Both the position numbers and the translations under genes were made by a program. From an uncultured Lachnospiraceae bacterium (lineage in GTDB: Bacteria > Bacillota > Clostridia > Lachnospirales > Lachnospiraceae), in the NCBI GenBank assembly GCA_910585555.1, contig CAJUFU010000012.1:14782-61146 (forward strand): a stretch of DNA of 46,365 nucleotides, in the 5' to 3' direction. How positions within the stretch are numbered: the stretch's first letter is position 1; every line of letters starts with the position of its first letter. The notes beneath the pieces are model-generated. The model was not told the DNA's origin, ran no database searches, and saw only the letters and a program-made list of their open reading frames with translations. This document shows positions 8,566-16,190 of the stretch, piece by piece.

Positions 8566-9510
8566 TTATTTCCCCTCTGTCTTACTAAATACGCGCAATT
8601 TAGCGCTTTTGGCCCTCTTATTTGCCTCCATTTCCCCTTCTGAAGGCAATATAGGCTTCTTCGTTATCACTCTGCCCTGAGAGACTTGTCCACACACACA
8701 CACCGGAAAATCCGGCGGGCAGGTACAAGGATTCTCGTTCTTACGAAAGGCTGATTTTACAATCCTGTCTTCCAGCGAGTGGAAGGTGATAATACAGATT
8801 CTTCCTCCCGGTTTCAACAGGCTAATCAGGTCATCCAGAGAATCTTTCAAAACTTCCAGCTCCCTGTTACATTCAATCCTGATTGCCTGGAAGGTTCTCT
8901 TCGCCGGATGTCCTCCCACGGCCCTCATTTTGGCCGGTATCGCCGTTTTGATAATCTCACACAACTGTCCCGTTGTCTCTACCGGCTTGTCCTTTCTGGC
9001 TGCCGCAATGTGCTTCGCTATATTTTTGGCAAACTGTTCCTCGCCATAATCTCTGATAATCCGGTACAATTCCGCTTCCGAATAGTCGTTGATAATTTCT
9101 TTCGCACTCAGACGCTGTCTGGTGTCCATCCGCATGTCCAACGGCGTATCATACTTATAGGAAAATCCTCTCTCCACATTATCCAGCTGAAAAGAAGATA
9201 CCCCCAAATCCAGAACAATGCCATCCACGCTTTCCACACCAATCTGCCTTAAAACCTCTTTCATATGACAGTAATTGTCCCGTATCAGTGTGACGTGTCC
9301 GCCGTACGGTTCCAGACGTTTGCCAGCCGCTTCCATGGCATCCGCATCCTGATCGATACCGATCAGTCTGCCCGCTCCTTTGAGCCTTTCTGCAATCTCA
9401 CTTGCATGTCCGCCGCCTCCCAGCGTACCGTCCACATATATCCCTTCCGGTTTTATCTTAAGGTTCTCTATCGTTTCCTGCAGAAGCACCGAAGTATGTT
9501 TAAATTCCAT
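8566..9510 (-). CDS. rsmH: 16S rRNA (cytosine(1402)-N(4))-methyltransferase
   Basis: RsmH (MraW) N4-methylates C1402 in the decoding centre of 16S rRNA using SAM. The protein opens MEFKHTSVLLQETI, followed by the SAM loop VDGTLGGGGHA, then GLVLDLGVSS-type sequence (GIVLDLGVSSFQLD), RGFSY, PLDMRMD and the C-terminal FHSLEDRIVK. I chose the ATG at 9510 (314 residues, usual about 310). It aligns with the family start and has AGGAGA 8 nt upstream; the frame is open further up but that part is mraZ sequence. It lies 13 bp after mraZ. Confidence 0.96.
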   Translation of the reverse strand: MEFKHTSVLLQETIENLKIKPEGIYVDGTLGGGGHASEIAERLKGAGRLIGIDQDADAMEAAGKRLEPYGGHVTLIRDNYCHMKEVLRQIGVESVDGIVLDLGVSSFQLDNVERGFSYKYDTPLDMRMDTRQRLSAKEIINDYSEAELYRIIRDYGEEQFAKNIAKHIAAARKDKPVETTGQLCEIIKTAIPAKMRAVGGHPAKRTFQAIRIECNRELEVLKDSLDDLISLLKPGGRICIITFHSLEDRIVKSAFRKNENPCTCPPDFPVCVCGQVSQGRVITKKPILPSEGEMEANKRAKSAKLRVFSKTEGK

Positions 9511-9523
9511 CTGCCGTCTTCTC

Positions 9524-9955
9524 CTAGATTCCGAGGCCAAGTTCTGCCATATGTTCTGCAATCTCGTCCATGTCTTCGCAGGCCGCCACGCCGTCAAAGC
9601 GCTCCCTGCTCCAAATCTCTATCCTGCTTCCCACGCCGATGAGGACCACATCTTTATCTAATCCTGCAAATTCCCGTAAAACATTGGGCACTAAGATACG
9701 TCCCTGCTTATCTACTTCCGCTTCTGTAGCGCCTGCCAGAAAAAATCTCACAAACTGTCTGGCTTCTTTATTGGTAATCGGAAGAGTCCTCAGTTTCTCC
9801 TCGAAAGCAGTCCATTCTACATTATCATACACAAACAGGCATCCGTCCAGTCCTTTTGTTACCACGAAAGACTCTCCAAGAGCCTCTCTGAATTTTGAAG
9901 GAACGATCAGTCTGCCTTTTGTATCAATTGTGTGATTGTATTCTCCCATAAACAT
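9524..9955 (-). CDS. mraZ: Transcriptional regulator MraZ
   Basis: MraZ is a double SpoVT/AbrB-fold DNA-binding protein that controls the dcw operon. It has the tandem repeat hallmark: MGEYNHTIDTKGRLIVPSKF at the N-terminus and the second copy AEVDKQGRILVPNVLREFAG near residue 80. The start is probably the ATG at 9955 (143 residues), since GGGTGA sits 6 nt upstream; a TTG two codons earlier is too close to that site. It is the first gene of the operon. Four AAGTGG repeats lie about 115 bp upstream and are the expected binding site, which implies autoregulation. Confidence 0.95.
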   Translation of the reverse strand: MFMGEYNHTIDTKGRLIVPSKFREALGESFVVTKGLDGCLFVYDNVEWTAFEEKLRTLPITNKEARQFVRFFLAGATEAEVDKQGRILVPNVLREFAGLDKDVVLIGVGSRIEIWSRERFDGVAACEDMDEIAEHMAELGLGI

Positions 9956-10068
9956 GTGCAATCACCCTGCCTCAATGCATCGGCCGTAGCAGCCGGTCTG
10001 TGTATGCTTTTTCCGAAAAAGGAAGCGGCCTGCCACGAAAAGGGGAGAAGCTGTCTGGTGTTTTGCCA

Positions 10069-10104
10069 CCACTTTACTCCACTTCATACCACTTTTCACC
10101 ACTT
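10069..10104 (-). promoter_or_regulatory. MraZ operator: four AAGTGG direct repeats, 10-bp period
   Basis: On the minus strand AAGTGG occurs four times in a row, each exactly 10 bp from the next (plus-strand CCACTT at 10069, 10079, 10089 and 10099), with unconserved 4-bp spacers. MraZ proteins are known to bind short G-rich direct repeats spaced about one helical turn in their own promoter region (TGGGN with 5-nt spacers in E. coli, AAAGTG-type boxes in Mycoplasma). These repeats begin at the predicted transcription start and lie in the mraZ leader, so bound MraZ would act on initiation or early elongation. Confidence 0.82.
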
Positions 10105-10112
10105 CTATACTA

Positions 10113-10141
10113 ATTTTATACTAATACAAGGTGTATTGCAA
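10113..10141 (-). promoter_or_regulatory. Predicted sigma-A promoter of the mraZ/dcw operon
   Basis: Minus strand: TTGCAA (10136-10141), a 17-bp spacer, TAAAAT (10113-10118). Transcription would start near 10105, at the edge of the AAGTGG repeats, giving a leader of about 150 nt. A slightly shifted -10 (TATAAA) is also possible. Confidence 0.6.
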
Positions 10142-10179
10142 GGAAAACTTGGAAAATCCATCGACGAAAATTTCACAGC

Positions 10180-10217
10180 AAAAACCCCCTGTACACTGTT
10201 AAAATGTACAGAGGGTT
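10180..10217 (-). terminator. Rho-independent terminator of ychF-lgt
   Basis: Complementary arms at 10183-10195 and 10205-10217 (AACCCTCTGTACA paired with TGTACAGGGGGTT on the minus strand, one mismatch), with a 9-nt loop. The minus-strand transcript runs into five T residues. It lies 70 bp after lgt and before the mraZ promoter, separating the two units. Confidence 0.8.
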
Positions 10218-10287
10218 CTGTCCTCTTCTTCTCACGAATCTCTATGTCTCCGCTCTGCGGAATCGCAAAATCCCCGCAGTTTTCTTC

Positions 10288-11190
10288 CTAATGCTTACTG
10301 CTTTCCATGGTTACGGCAGGGGTTATCTTCTTCCCAAGATGCCGCCTGACCATAACATCCGTCACAAGCGCCCCCACAAAAAGCACAATGGCTAATACCT
10401 GCGACACCGCTATCGTAGTGTGGGGAATAAAGAGCGTGTCGGTCCGGATGCCCTCAATCCAGGCCCGCCCCAGACCGTAACCGCCAAGATAAACAAGGGC
10501 CTGCTCTCCCTCAAATTTCTTATACCGTCTGTAAAAAAGCATCGCAAATAATAAAATCAGATTCCAAAGACTCTCGTATAAAAATGTGGGGTGGACCTGA
10601 ATATAATTCGTTCCCTCCACCATATTGGCGGCTATCTTTTCAGAAATATCACTGGCCCGGACTGCATCCACTGGCAGACGCATGGCTAACAAGGAGTCCG
10701 TATATTCTCCGAATACTTCTCTGTTCATAAAGTTGCCCCAACGGCCGATCACCTGCCCGAGCACCAGCCCGGGCACACAGATATCCGCTATCTGCAAAAA
10801 ACTTTGCTTTTTTATCTTACAGTATATCCCCAGTGTGGTAAATGCAGCAATCACCGCGCCATAAATGGCCAGCCCGCCGTTTCTCAAATTAAAGATGCCC
10901 AGCAGATTATCTTTATACCTGTCCCAGGCAAAGACCACATAGTAAACCCGTGCCCCCAAAATAGAAAAGATAATCGCATAAATCGCAAAATCCCATATCA
11001 CATCCGCATCAAACTTTTCCTTCCTGGCCACATAGGATGCCAGAAGCACGCCGCACAACACACCGATTCCTATGATCAAACCATAATAAGCTATCTCAAA
11101 ACCAAAAATGCTGAAACTCTTCGGCACATTTTCAAGATATATTCCCATATGCGGAAACGCTATATCCATCTTGTCCATCATATCCTGCAT
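10288..11190 (-). CDS. lgt: Prolipoprotein diacylglyceryl transferase
   Basis: Lgt moves a diacylglyceryl group from phosphatidylglycerol to the lipobox cysteine of prolipoproteins in the membrane. The 300-residue protein has about seven hydrophobic segments and the Lgt signature GRWGNFMNREVFG near residue 150, plus the later HPTFLYESLWN and the C-terminal RAWIEGIRTDTL. The ATG at 11190 has a strong AGGAGG 6 nt upstream. It follows ychF by 47 bp and a terminator comes 70 bp after its stop, so ychF-lgt forms a short operon. Confidence 0.95.
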   Translation of the reverse strand: MQDMMDKMDIAFPHMGIYLENVPKSFSIFGFEIAYYGLIIGIGVLCGVLLASYVARKEKFDADVIWDFAIYAIIFSILGARVYYVVFAWDRYKDNLLGIFNLRNGGLAIYGAVIAAFTTLGIYCKIKKQSFLQIADICVPGLVLGQVIGRWGNFMNREVFGEYTDSLLAMRLPVDAVRASDISEKIAANMVEGTNYIQVHPTFLYESLWNLILLFAMLFYRRYKKFEGEQALVYLGGYGLGRAWIEGIRTDTLFIPHTTIAVSQVLAIVLFVGALVTDVMVRRHLGKKITPAVTMESSKH

Positions 11191-11237
11191 TTCAGACCTC
11201 CTCGTCTGACGCTGCTATTCTTAGCAAGCTGACGCTG

Positions 11238-12335
11238 TCACACATTAAACCGGAACAGAATCACATCCCCATCCTGCACCACATACTCTTTGCCTTCCAT
11301 ACCCACAAGGCCTTTTTCCCGGGCCGCCGCAAGGGACCCCTGCTCCAGAAGGTCCTTATAATTGACCACCTCAGCCTTGATAAATCCTCTCTCGAAGTCG
11401 GTATGTATCTTACCCGCTGCCTGGGGTGCTTTCGTACCGATTTTAATCGTCCAGGCTCTGGTCTCATCCTCTCCCGCCGTGAGGAAACTCATCAATCCCA
11501 GAAGCCTGTAGCTTGCCCGAATCAACTTCTGCAGTCCCGACTCTGACAAGCCCAAATCTTCCAGAAACATCGCTGTTTCCTCCTCGTCTAACTCCGCAAT
11601 CTCCTGCTCAATCTGGGCACAGATTACAAAAACCTCACTGCTGCCTGCCTGTGCAAATTCCTTCACTTTAACCACGCCCGCATTGGATGCGCCGTCATCC
11701 GCCAAATCATCCTCCGCCACATTGGCCGCAAAAATCACTGGTTTATCCGTCAGCAGATTATAGGACGCCAGAAAAACCTGCTCGTCTTCATCCTCCGCCT
11801 CAAATCCCTTCGCCAGTTTTCCTTCCTCCAGATGTGCTTTTAACCGCTCCAAAAGCGCCAGCTCCTTAGCCGCCGTCTTATCCATCTTAGCAGTCCTGGC
11901 CACCTTTGCAATCCTTCTCTCCAATATCTCCATATCCGAAAAGATCAGCTCCAGATTAATGGTCTCAATATCCCGCATAGGGTCAATGGACCCATCCACG
12001 TGCACGATATTGGAATCCTCAAAGCAGCGCACCACATGGACGATAGCATCCACCTCACGGATATTGCTCAGAAACTGATTTCCAAGCCCTTCCCCCTGGG
12101 AGGCGCCTTTTACAAGACCGGCGATATCCACGAACTCGATGGTGGCCGGAGTCACCTTTTTGGAATGATACATGTCCCCTAAAAGTTTCAGCCGCTCATC
12201 CGGCACCGGTACGATGCCGATGTTGGGGTCTATGGTACAAAATGGGTAGTTGGCAGATTCTGCCCCCGCTTTTGTGAGCGAATTAAATAAGGTGCTCTTG
12301 CCTACGTTGGGAAGTCCTATTATGCCGAGTTTCAT
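11238..12335 (-). CDS. ychF: Redox-responsive ATPase YchF (Obg-family P-loop protein)
   Basis: YchF/OLA1 is an Obg-related P-loop ATPase that associates with ribosomes and affects oxidative-stress responses. The protein opens MKLGIIGLPNVGKSTLFNSL (G1), with DIAGLVKGASQGEGLGN (G3) near residue 70, the ATP-specific NxxE-type box AANVAED near 205, and the TGS-like C-terminus ending DGDVILFRFNV. I chose the ATG at 12335 (365 residues; E. coli has 363). The 19 residues open upstream are not family sequence. AAGGAGG is present though about 12 nt away. A promoter lies about 90 bp upstream. Confidence 0.95.
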   Translation of the reverse strand: MKLGIIGLPNVGKSTLFNSLTKAGAESANYPFCTIDPNIGIVPVPDERLKLLGDMYHSKKVTPATIEFVDIAGLVKGASQGEGLGNQFLSNIREVDAIVHVVRCFEDSNIVHVDGSIDPMRDIETINLELIFSDMEILERRIAKVARTAKMDKTAAKELALLERLKAHLEEGKLAKGFEAEDEDEQVFLASYNLLTDKPVIFAANVAEDDLADDGASNAGVVKVKEFAQAGSSEVFVICAQIEQEIAELDEEETAMFLEDLGLSESGLQKLIRASYRLLGLMSFLTAGEDETRAWTIKIGTKAPQAAGKIHTDFERGFIKAEVVNYKDLLEQGSLAAAREKGLVGMEGKEYVVQDGDVILFRFNV

Positions 12336-12422
12336 TTCTTTATATATCCTCCTTAAAAAGCTTGATTTTATGCGTTTATATAATCGAATCATGCATTGAA
12401 AAAAAGTCCAACACGATTTTAT

Positions 12423-12452
12423 ATTATATCATGCCAGACTCTTTTTCATCAA
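12423..12452 (-). promoter_or_regulatory. Predicted promoter of ychF-lgt
   Basis: Minus strand TTGATG (12447-12452), an 18-bp spacer, TATAAT (12423-12428). The start would be near 12415, with a leader of about 80 nt. The 238-bp gap between the DUF697 gene and ychF holds this promoter and the displaced coding tail at 12515-12574; I see no terminator in it. Confidence 0.65.
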
Positions 12453-12514
12453 CAGTATTTTGCAAACTTCATTAACTTGCACCCTGTTTTGCTTTCTATT
12501 AACTTATTGATTGC

Positions 12515-12574
12515 CTACTCTTTGATTTCGTCAATATCCGTTAAGTTTACGCCCAAAGAATTTAAAACCGCTTT
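12515..12574 (-). pseudogene. Out-of-frame coding tail of the upstream DUF697 gene (probable 1-nt deletion)
   Basis: Right after the DUF697 stop, another minus-strand frame stays open to a TAG at 12515 and reads LKAVLNSLGVNLTDIDEIKE, which looks like normal protein sequence. That frame has no start codon of its own: the in-frame TAG upstream lies inside the DUF697 gene. Adding one T to the CTTTAAAA run at the junction would join the two frames and lengthen the protein by about 20 residues. I read this as a small deletion in a homopolymer, real or a sequencing error. Confidence 0.5.
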
Positions 12575-13095
12575 TAAAGACTGGATTCCCTATCGCGTTT
12601 TAACTGCTCCCGAAATGCCTTTTTCAACATATCTATTTTCTTCGTTAAATCACTCTGATTTAGCTTCCCCATTTTAATTTCTCTGCAGACTTCAATGTAT
12701 GCCTTGCCTAATGCAGATGTTATAAGTCCTGCCGTACCGGCAGAAATAGCACCGCCTGCAATCGTTCCTGCCCCCGGAATTAACTTTAAGAGATTTGACG
12801 CTACCGTCTTTCCAATCACAGTTGTACCACTGACTCCAAGAGCCGCCGCTGCAAGAGATTTCAGCGTTTCCTGTTCCACTTCGAATCCAAAGACATTATT
12901 AATCGCCAGCATCATAGCTGCCTGCTGTGACACAAGCAACGGCGCATCTGCAAAAGGGATGGGAACCGCACCTGTGGCCCCGGCTGAAAGCGCAAACCCT
13001 AATACAATTTTATCAGCCTTTTCCACCATCTCCTGGTATGCACAAGTATTCTCTATGACTTCCTCTTCACAACCAACCGTATCCTTTGTTTCCAT
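12574..13095 (-). CDS. DUF697-like hydrophobic protein
   Basis: A 173-residue protein whose residues about 25-145 are alanine/glycine-rich hydrophobic helices. The run GATGAVPIPFADAPLLVSQQ resembles DUF697, the helical domain often found at the C-terminus of, or next to, Era-like GTPases. It continues through glycine-rich segments (IPGAGTIAGGAISAGTAGLI) and ends in a charged helix. No nucleotide-binding motif is present and no GTPase partner is in the operon. It starts 60 bp after the 651-residue gene, with GGAGGAAGG before the ATG, so it is probably the last gene of the island transcript. The C-terminus is probably cut short by a frameshift. Family assignment is from pattern memory; the role is unknown, perhaps membrane insertion or a scaffold. 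Confidence 0.7.
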   Translation of the reverse strand: METKDTVGCEEEVIENTCAYQEMVEKADKIVLGFALSAGATGAVPIPFADAPLLVSQQAAMMLAINNVFGFEVEQETLKSLAAAALGVSGTTVIGKTVASNLLKLIPGAGTIAGGAISAGTAGLITSALGKAYIEVCREIKMGKLNQSDLTKKIDMLKKAFREQLKRDRESSL

Positions 13096-13155
13096 CTCTT
13101 TCCTTCCTCCTTACAAAACCTAAACAATATCCGTTTTATAATATAATAACGGTTT

Positions 13156-15111
13156 TTAGTCAACAATAGCATTTTCACTTTCAAGATATTTGTAAATCGC
13201 TATACAATACTGCAAAAACCTCAGTTCATTGGCTGCACTTAAATTTTTTCCCCATTGTATACCGTTCTCCACAAGTTCCTTAACCTGTGCCAAAGCTGCA
13301 AGTGGCGCTGTGGCCACTGCCGCCAATACATCTGTGATCAATTCTTCCTTCTTGTCAAAAATCTCCTGGTTTTGATAACAGTCCTTTAGAACCGTATACT
13401 TTACGCTCTTGACACCTTTGGGGGTTCTAATTGGATGTTTTTTATGAATGGAATCGGCAAGACAAACTAAATCATCAATCTGCTCATCTTTTAATGGCCG
13501 CACCAGCAAAATTGTATTAGTGCTATAGGATATATACCTTATTCCAAGCTGATAGCATTCATCTGCGCAATCCCAGCGTTCTCCTTTAATCTTCAAATAC
13601 GTCTTATATAATTTCTTTGCTTCTTCCGCCTCTCCCAGCATGATGATATGTGTACCACTTTGTTCATATTCATTCCTTCTTTGTATGTACTCCTTCCATA
13701 CAACTTTACTGGCATAAGGCAGATGATAATCGCCTAACTTTTCTCTGTTCTCATCCAGGACTCCTTTGAAGTATTCCGCCACATCCTCAACGGCCGGCGA
13801 ATAGACTAAAAGAAGCGGCCTCTGATAAAATGTCCTTGCCTTTTTCTTTGTTTCCTCGTAATCTTCCTTTTTCCGTTTCTGTTCTTCCTTTTGCTTTTCA
13901 AGAAAGTCCTGCATACTTTCTTCCCGATTCCATTCAGGTTTCCAACTGGATAAATCGGCGCCTTTCGGCGGCAGCTCCAGTATGTATTTTTCCTCCGCAA
14001 TATTATGAAGCTCCTCATATCCCATTTGGGCTTCCTTACTCTGCTTTGCGTTTCCTTTATAAATCTGCTTAATATATAATGCGCTTAATATCTGTGTATT
14101 CATAGCCTCATTGTAACTGTTGTTTACTAATTTGTGAAATGCCTTTACCGCATTATCATCATCTCCAATCCTAAGATAAGAGAAGGCACACAACTCAATT
14201 ACATCCAGTGCATTTCCAGCATATCTTTCTGCAATGCCAAGCAGTTCCTTTGCCCTGCCTGGACCATCGTTCTGCTTTACATCCAACAACTCCAAATATT
14301 CTAGTGCCCAAGAAGCTGTCAGCAAATCATGCTTCAACAGATTAAATTTATTCAATCGTTCATATCTTTCAAAGTTTTCAATCGCTAAGGCCTTATATTT
14401 AGATTTCACCTCTTCACGCAAGTCACTTCTATAAATACTATTTGCCGTACTGCCAATCTGATACCAAAAAACAGGATACGCATCAAACTCAGATTTCATA
14501 TCATCCAGTTTATGATAACGTTTCACAGGATTGTTTTCCATCAGCGCCTCATTATACATAGAAATCACCTTTTCCGTTAAACGATATCTATTGGGAAATT
14601 CATATGCTTCGGCCAATTTCCAGGCTGTTTCAAACAATTGTTTCCGTAACGCATTAAAGTGCTGTATCCTGTTTATTGCAATCTGCCACTTCGATTCTTC
14701 ATAGCCAAGTTCATATTCCGCCTTATTACGCCGGTAGTTCATATACCCTATTCCAACCTGTGTTGCCAGCGCTATTCCCATTGCAGTGCGGTCGGAAGTG
14801 GCAAAAATGGCTCCCACGTTTGGCACAGCAGACCAAACCGCATTCTTTAATTGATGCTGATACCTTCTTTCCATGATCTTTCTATCCCCATCATTCATCC
14901 GGGCATAGGTAATCTCATCCAAGATTTCTTTCAAAATGTCTAAAAGGGCTTGATTCTTCGGTATATTTTCCAGATTAAGATTATTTATGATAGTATCGTA
15001 TTCCTGTTCCAGAATATTTAAATCATTATAGTCCACAATCTGGGAAACGGAAACTGTACATAGATTAAGAGCATAGGCCGCTTTCAATTTTTCATCTTCA
15101 TTGGTAATCAT
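13156..15111 (-). CDS. Uncharacterised 651-residue protein: hydrophobic segment, helical repeats, alpha/beta domain
   Basis: I do not recognise this family. Visible parts: a helical N-terminus (1-88); a glycine/alanine-rich hydrophobic stretch at about 90-124 that could be one or two membrane or membrane-surface helices; a long helical region at about 140-370 whose 290-350 part looks TPR-like (ALDVIELCAFSYLRIGDDDN); a highly charged Lys/Glu coiled coil at 400-425; and a C-terminal domain (430-545) with alternating strands (LLLVYSP, HIIMLGEA, IRYISYS, TILLVRP) suggesting a Rossmann-like fold. No Walker, TIR-catalytic or nuclease motif is evident. A second alanine-rich hydrophobic segment lies at about 590-612. 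The ATG at 15111 has a strong GAGGAGG. It starts 20 bp after the EEP gene, so the two are co-transcribed. Confidence 0.85.
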   Translation of the reverse strand: MITNEDEKLKAAYALNLCTVSVSQIVDYNDLNILEQEYDTIINNLNLENIPKNQALLDILKEILDEITYARMNDGDRKIMERRYQHQLKNAVWSAVPNVGAIFATSDRTAMGIALATQVGIGYMNYRRNKAEYELGYEESKWQIAINRIQHFNALRKQLFETAWKLAEAYEFPNRYRLTEKVISMYNEALMENNPVKRYHKLDDMKSEFDAYPVFWYQIGSTANSIYRSDLREEVKSKYKALAIENFERYERLNKFNLLKHDLLTASWALEYLELLDVKQNDGPGRAKELLGIAERYAGNALDVIELCAFSYLRIGDDDNAVKAFHKLVNNSYNEAMNTQILSALYIKQIYKGNAKQSKEAQMGYEELHNIAEEKYILELPPKGADLSSWKPEWNREESMQDFLEKQKEEQKRKKEDYEETKKKARTFYQRPLLLVYSPAVEDVAEYFKGVLDENREKLGDYHLPYASKVVWKEYIQRRNEYEQSGTHIIMLGEAEEAKKLYKTYLKIKGERWDCADECYQLGIRYISYSTNTILLVRPLKDEQIDDLVCLADSIHKKHPIRTPKGVKSVKYTVLKDCYQNQEIFDKKEELITDVLAAVATAPLAALAQVKELVENGIQWGKNLSAANELRFLQYCIAIYKYLESENAIVD

Positions 15112-15131
15112 ATCTTGCTTCCTCCTCTAAA

Positions 15132-16049
15132 CTAGATCTCTATCATCATGACAATCGGCAGATGATCTGAAATATGTTTATCATAATACGAAAAATCTCC
15201 ATCGCAATATTTATTCACTGCATCAATTGCTTCGAAGGACACCTTTACAAATCCTGAAAGCTCAGGACTATAAGTAAAATGATCAAAATTATTTGCAAAT
15301 CCGTCTTCCATCTGTTTCAATGTAGTTAATTGCTCCTGCACTGTATGGATATGAATATTTCTTCTTCCTTCCTGATAAGAATATATTTCTGTCAAAACAC
15401 ATTTTTTATCTTTCGTCTGCACATTTGGATTAAAAATATTTAAGTTATAATCTCCCATCGCTACTGTGTAAGCGACTCTGTTTTGTCCATATCTTCTCTG
15501 GCTGACGGAATATACGCACTGTATAAGGGCCTCAAATTCCTTGATTCTCTTTTCAATTACCTTATCATTATTGTTTGGTCCCTTCGATAGGATATGTATA
15601 TTCAAAAATCTCAGTTCAAAAAAACCGCCATAAAGTGGCTGTAATCGAATATAATACGGTGCCCTTACAAAAGTTGAGTCGTCAATACACCGTACATCAC
15701 TTCTTGAAACGATTCTCGGCTCTCCAAATTTTGTATCTTCCAACAATTTAAATTTTCTTTTATTCCATAAATATGCATATCCCTCACCGCGCCGGTCTTT
15801 TGTCTCTTGCATTTTGTCAGGATTTCTTGACTCAGTGGGTATATCCCAACAAACGTCCCAACCATATAACTCACGGCTCACAAAATCTTTCACGCCCTTC
15901 CCTTCGCTCAGGATTTCCTGCAATCCGACCACATCCAATTCTTCTTCCACAATAATCCGGGCTATTTTCTCGAAGTCTTTCCTTGCATCGCTATTCACAT
16001 TTGCCGTCCAATTTTTCATATTGAAAGAACCTATCTTATACTTCACCAC
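15132..16049 (-). CDS. Endonuclease/exonuclease/phosphatase (EEP) superfamily enzyme
   Basis: A 305-residue, apparently cytosolic metal-dependent phosphoesterase of the DNase I/exonuclease III/inositol-phosphatase fold; no signal peptide is seen. All catalytic motifs are present in order: SFNMKNW (N10), VGLQE (E45), FLNIHI (His152), MGDYNLN (D200, N202), NNFDHF, and the terminal SDHLPI (D295, H296). The substrate (DNA, RNA, nucleotide or phospholipid head group) cannot be read from the sequence. The start is one of two adjacent GTG codons (16049 or 16046), after GAGGG. The second GTG overlaps the TGA of a short upstream open stretch, as in coupled genes. The 651-residue gene starts 20 bp downstream. 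Confidence 0.88.
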   Translation of the reverse strand: MVKYKIGSFNMKNWTANVNSDARKDFEKIARIIVEEELDVVGLQEILSEGKGVKDFVSRELYGWDVCWDIPTESRNPDKMQETKDRRGEGYAYLWNKRKFKLLEDTKFGEPRIVSRSDVRCIDDSTFVRAPYYIRLQPLYGGFFELRFLNIHILSKGPNNNDKVIEKRIKEFEALIQCVYSVSQRRYGQNRVAYTVAMGDYNLNIFNPNVQTKDKKCVLTEIYSYQEGRRNIHIHTVQEQLTTLKQMEDGFANNFDHFTYSPELSGFVKVSFEAIDAVNKYCDGDFSYYDKHISDHLPIVMMIEI

Positions 16050-16147
16050 TTTATCCCTCTCTCAATCTGATTCGCCAGATTCTCTTTGGCCTGTGCCGCG
16101 GCTTATGCATATTCTCCGTTTTCCTCTTGCTGTAAATATAGGATACC
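16043..16147 (-). pseudogene. Possible 3' remnant of a gene formerly upstream of the EEP gene
   Basis: On the minus strand a frame from 16147 reads GILYLQQEENGEYA, a TAA (16103-16105), then AAAQAKENLANQIERGIKW and a TGA at 16043. The last 19 codons look like a real protein end and their TGA overlaps the second GTG of the EEP gene, as adjacent operon genes do. No start codon or longer upstream frame exists, so most of such a gene would have been lost. It is too short to be sure. Confidence 0.3.
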
Positions 16148-16158
16148 TCAATGTTATG

Positions 16159-16190
16159 AAAGGCCAACAACTAAATAGTTATTGACCTTT
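16159..16190 (-). terminator. Hairpin over the stop codon of the 131-residue membrane protein gene
   Basis: The minus strand reads AAAGGTCAATAAC, a 6-nt loop, then GTTGTTGGCCTTT: a 13-bp stem with two G-U pairs that contains the TAA stop. The T-run after it is short, so it is either a weak terminator or a 3'-end stabiliser separating this gene from the EEP gene. Confidence 0.4.

Noticed and set aside
12396..12677. Plus-strand 93-residue open frame near the ychF promoter
   Set aside because: It crosses the minus-strand promoter and the end of the DUF697 gene and has no protein-like composition.
11238..13095. DUF697 protein and YchF as a GTPase-partner pair
   Set aside because: DUF697 partners are Era-like GTPases. 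YchF is a universal ATPase with its own promoter here, so adjacency is probably chance.
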